DNA from: Sphingobacterium litopenaei
Lineage (GTDB): Bacteria > Bacteroidota > Bacteroidia > Sphingobacteriales > Sphingobacteriaceae
Assembly (NCBI RefSeq): GCF_014692495.1
Contig: NZ_JACOIJ010000001.1
Span: 1 to 64,000 of the forward strand
Direction of reading: 5' to 3'
DNA length: 64,000 bases
Shown: in pieces, positions 61,288 to 64,000 of the stretch
Layout of the letters: every line of letters starts with the position of its first letter
How positions within the stretch are numbered: the stretch's first letter is position 1
Notes under the pieces: model-generated
Told to the model about the DNA's origin: nothing
The model's database searches: none
The model's input: only the letters and a program-made list of their open reading frames with translations
Program-made: the position numbers and the translations under genes

Positions 61288-62549
61288 TGTTTATTCTCGT
61301 CATCTTGTTTCAAATCCTCATAGGGATTGACTTCACTTTCATTGATTTCTTTATAAGTCATAGTAGCTTCAGGCTTTTCACCATCAGGCGTTTCTATTTG
61401 GACATCGACCTCAATTTTCTTTTTATTTTTCGGCATGCGTACAATACCCCATTTCATTAAGAGTTCTTGAGTCGAGTTGCGTTTCAAATGTTCTTTTTCA
61501 GGTTCACCAATTAAGAAACCGAAAGCTTCCATTGAAGGAATTGCATCAAAAAGAACTTTCAGTGTCGCTATAAAAGGTAAGGCTATAATTAAACCTGCCA
61601 AACCAAATAACATGCCACCAATTAAAATACCGACAATTGCCATCAAAGGATTGATACTGACTTTGCTGCCCACAATATTTGGCGTAATGATATTTCCCTC
61701 TAGAAATTGTACGACCTGAAACCAAGCTATTACACCTACAGCGTACCAAGCACTATCTTTCACCGCCAAAGCAAATAATGCAGGTAAGATGGAGCCAATC
61801 GCAATACCTATATAAGGTAGTAGCATTAATAGAGAAGCAAGAGAGCCGAAGAACCAAGCATACTCAATTCCCATAAGCATCAAACCAGCGGTGTTTAAGA
61901 CTGCTACAATCCCCATTACGGTGATTAAACCAACCAAATAACTTTGAACAACTTCGTATATTTTGTTCAAAACTTCGTTGACTTTACGTTGCTGTGTAGA
62001 TTTAAACGCTTTAAAGAAAAATTCGCGGAAGAAATCACGATAGTACAGCATAAAGAAACAGTACAAAGGTACCAAGATGGCATTCGCTAGTGTATTACCA
62101 AGAGAACCAAATGTCGATGTGATTAATCCTCCTACGTTTTCCATGGACTTGTTGCCTTGTTCACGCAATTTGTCCATAACTTGATTTCTTTCTATTCCAA
62201 ATTTCTCTTGTAACCAAGTTTGTCCTTGTTCTAATACCGATAGTACCTTCCCGGTTATAGAAGAAGCATCTTTACCGATAATGATACTTTGGTGTACAAT
62301 AAACCAAATAATTCCAGAAATAATAGCTATGGCAACCGTAACAGCTAAGATTGCTGCGAATGCTTTTCCTAACCTTAATTTCTCGAAAAGTCGAGCTAAA
62401 GGAAACAGCGAAATGGAAATAAGCGTGGCAAATAAGATAGGAATCAATAAGCTTTGTGACACATACATGAGTGCCAATATTAATACCAAAGCAAAGAGGC
62501 TCGAAGCCAAATTGATGGAATACGGTTTTTTAGAAGATGGTGAATCCAT
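61275..62549 (-). CDS. AI-2E family transporter
   Basis: A 424-residue member of the AI-2 exporter (TqsA/PerM, PF01594) family, a polytopic inner-membrane protein with about eight helices. Seen are MYVSQSLLIPILFATLISISLFPLA at the start, FFRLGK-like KLRLGKAFAAILAVTVAIAII, the signature-like LMLLPYIGIAIGSILPALFAL and LEGNIITPNIVGSKVSINPLMAIVG. Members export autoinducer-2 or act as Na+/Li+ antiporters, so the name is of the family only. The acidic C-terminal tail (NESEVNPYEDLKQDDENKQEKE) is extended. Starts 12 bp after the MFS gene. Confidence 0.88.
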   Translation of the reverse strand: MDSPSSKKPYSINLASSLFALVLILALMYVSQSLLIPILFATLISISLFPLARLFEKLRLGKAFAAILAVTVAIAIISGIIWFIVHQSIIIGKDASSITGKVLSVLEQGQTWLQEKFGIERNQVMDKLREQGNKSMENVGGLITSTFGSLGNTLANAILVPLYCFFMLYYRDFFREFFFKAFKSTQQRKVNEVLNKIYEVVQSYLVGLITVMGIVAVLNTAGLMLMGIEYAWFFGSLASLLMLLPYIGIAIGSILPALFALAVKDSAWYAVGVIAWFQVVQFLEGNIITPNIVGSKVSINPLMAIVGILIGGMLFGLAGLIIALPFIATLKVLFDAIPSMEAFGFLIGEPEKEHLKRNSTQELLMKWGIVRMPKNKKKIEVDVQIETPDGEKPEATMTYKEINESEVNPYEDLKQDDENKQEKE

Positions 62550-62561
62550 AATTTATATGGG

Positions 62562-63743
62562 TTAATAGTGCTGTGATTTTTTAGTTTTTTCCCAATAATA
62601 AATATACAGTAAAGCTATAAATACTACAATGGCATTCGCGTAGAAGATTTGCGGCACTCTATTCATTATATCTTGGTAAATATAACCTGCAAATAATGCG
62701 CCAAATCCGATGCCTGCTTCCAAAGCTATGTACATTGTAGCCATCGCTCTACCTCTATGCGATGGTTCTGACAAATCAATTGTCCAAGCATTCAGTGCAG
62801 GCGACAAAATACCACTTCCGATTCCAAAAATACTTGCGCCAAGAATAAGGTAATTAACGCTTTTACCAAAACCCAATACAAACAAGGAAAGAGCCATTAT
62901 AACAATACCAATTCGCATCATAATGATGCGCCCATATTGATCCGCTGCCTTTCGTGATAACAATCGGATAGCTACAGAAGCAACAGTATATACTGTGAAA
63001 AATAATCCTTTATTGAGTACACCAAGGTTTTCGCTCCAATCTGGTATCAACGTCAGGATTACCCCAGAAGCACTGTAGCATAAAAGCATCACAATAGCAG
63101 CTGGCAATACCCGAACTTCCAGAATATCTTTTTTGGAGATGCTTAGCATGGAAGTATGGAACGGTCGTTTGGTTTTCAGAGTTTCTTTCATATTGAAAAC
63201 AATAATGATAGAAAGAAAAGCAAATAGCGAGGAGAAGTAAAACATTGTATTGATTCCATACGTTTGCGCTACAAAGCCTCCTAAGGCAGGTCCTACAGCA
63301 CTACCAATACTATAGCACAACCCGTGCATCCCCAAAGCTTCTCCCCATCGGTTCGAAGGAATAATATCTGCTATATAAGCGGAAGTAGCCGTAGGTTTGA
63401 AACCTGTAGAGAAACCATGAACCAATCTCAGAAGAAAAAATCCCGATAAACTGCTCAAAATAGGGTAGAGGAAACCACAGATCACACACACAATGGAGCC
63501 TATTGCCATAACAGGTACACGTCCCCATTGATCGGTTAATTTTCCGCTAAAAGGTCGAGATATTCCTGCAGTCAACGTGAATAAGGAAATAATTAATCCT
63601 TTATGTTCCGCACCACCTAAGGAAGATAGGTAGTTTGGTAATTCGGGAATAATCATATTAAAACTTGCTGAAAAAAGCAAAGTACTTGCGCACAATAAAA
63701 AGAAAGGGAGTGTATAGATTGATCGGTTTTGTTCGGAATCCAT
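62562..63743 (-). CDS. MFS transporter (drug-efflux type)
   Basis: A 393-residue major facilitator protein with 12 helices. The loop 2-3 motif A appears as GKLTDQWGRVPVMAIG and the equivalent in the second half as RKAADQYGRIIMMRIG; helix five carries GEALGMHGLCYSIGSAVGPALGGFV (motif C type), which suggests the drug:H+ antiporter group. Substrate unknown. Same strand and close spacing to the TrmH-type gene upstream and to the AI-2E gene downstream. Confidence 0.87.
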   Translation of the reverse strand: MDSEQNRSIYTLPFFLLCASTLLFSASFNMIIPELPNYLSSLGGAEHKGLIISLFTLTAGISRPFSGKLTDQWGRVPVMAIGSIVCVICGFLYPILSSLSGFFLLRLVHGFSTGFKPTATSAYIADIIPSNRWGEALGMHGLCYSIGSAVGPALGGFVAQTYGINTMFYFSSLFAFLSIIIVFNMKETLKTKRPFHTSMLSISKKDILEVRVLPAAIVMLLCYSASGVILTLIPDWSENLGVLNKGLFFTVYTVASVAIRLLSRKAADQYGRIIMMRIGIVIMALSLFVLGFGKSVNYLILGASIFGIGSGILSPALNAWTIDLSEPSHRGRAMATMYIALEAGIGFGALFAGYIYQDIMNRVPQIFYANAIVVFIALLYIYYWEKTKKSQHY

Positions 63744-63760
63744 AGAAAGAGTGAGGAATG

Positions 63761-64000
63761 CTATTTTAATTTTTGTCTACTCAATTCAGAGCAAAATATA
63801 GTGGTAGCTACGGCTACATTTAAAGATTCAGCTTCGCCGATACGCGGAATCGTTACTGTTTTGTCGATTTTCGGAATCAAGCTAGGACGAATACCATTGC
63901 CCTCATTTCCCATTATTATTAGTCCTTCTGAACCAAAAGCAGTTTCGTAAATGGATTGTCCCTTAAGCAAGGCACCAAAGGTTGGTAAGGTAGTCTCTTC
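63761..64000 (-). CDS. TrmH/SpoU-family RNA methyltransferase, C-terminal part
   Basis: The gene enters from the right edge; 79 residues are visible. The SpoU knotted SAM-binding motifs are present: GLIIMGNEGNGIRPSL (motif 2), IPRIGEAESLNVAVATTIFCSEL (motif 3). These methylate a ribose 2'-OH in tRNA or rRNA; which one is not visible. Frame open to the end of the window, so partial. Confidence 0.9.
   Translation of the reverse strand, partial: EETTLPTFGALLKGQSIYETAFGSEGLIIMGNEGNGIRPSLIPKIDKTVTIPRIGEAESLNVAVATTIFCSELSRQKLK

Noticed and set aside
1..64000. CRISPR arrays, tRNA and rRNA genes
   Set aside because: No regularly spaced repeats, and no clover-leaf or rRNA sequence was recognised on either strand; the multiple hairpins are terminators or dispersed repeats.

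Overview
The window reads as chromosomal DNA of an AT-rich Bacteroidota, most likely a member of the Sphingobacteriaceae (Sphingobacterium-like). This rests on the gene set: a single-anchor three-subunit succinate dehydrogenase, DUF5687-type ABC exporter, PepSY-like secreted proteins, Bacteroidetes-type eCIS proteins and dNTPase family. It also rests on repeated TAnnTTTG -7 promoter elements, one of them (recA) with a TTTTG -33 box 19 bp upstream, and on the near absence of strong Shine-Dalgarno sites. The genus is inference.

Layout. 1-141: edge of an IS256-like element. 354-3774: Tat-exported phosphocholine-type phospholipase C and a secreted M23-like pseudoenzyme. 3810-7541 (minus): cupin, small membrane protein, GNAT, a 5'-nucleotidase broken by an in-frame TGA, folA and thyA. 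7704-12088 (plus): mtaB, then a two-component system followed by two PepSY-like exported proteins, with matching 11-bp tandem repeats upstream of the regulator and of its presumed target. 12204-17427: galM, a membrane protein, dgt, topB. 17514-20789 (minus): membrane/secreted proteins, a doubly frameshifted YhhN gene and a DAACS symporter. 20965-24260: unknown 327-aa protein, small membrane protein, TPR-histidine kinase. 24389-27983: sdhCAB operon. 28170-32184: OmpA-like barrel porin, CsbD-like protein, csaA, tadA, sod, lipoprotein msrA, AraC regulator. 32611-37791: pruA, ABC exporter pair, second DAACS symporter.

37965-41614 is the most unusual region. It is a decayed extracellular contractile injection system (eCIS, Afp/PVC/MAC-type) locus. 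A stub of an IS4-family transposase abuts a DUF4255 (Pvc16/Afp16-like) fragment, which is fused by deletion to the tail of an eCIS-associated protein. This is followed by an Afp15-like AAA+ ATPase with an in-frame TAA and an apparently intact Afp14-like tape-measure family protein. No sheath, tube, baseplate or spike gene remains.

41685-64000: recA, nth, a small protein, a subtilisin-like protease, prolyl oligopeptidase, YceI protein, the feoA-feoB-Cys-rich-peptide iron cluster, a His-tailed ZIP transporter, PAP2 phosphatase, glmM, a flavodoxin-like oxidoreductase broken by TAG, small membrane proteins, tcdA/tatD, a second DnaE-type polymerase, a 2'-5' RNA ligase-like gene broken by TAA, an AI-2E family transporter, an MFS exporter and the end of a TrmH/SpoU methyltransferase.

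A thread through the window is recent gene decay. Five reading frames are interrupted by exact in-frame nonsense codons (TGA, TAA, TAG all represented), with recognisable protein sequence continuing in the same frame, and one gene carries two single-base frameshifts. Most transcription units end in long perfect hairpins. No tRNA, rRNA or CRISPR array was seen.
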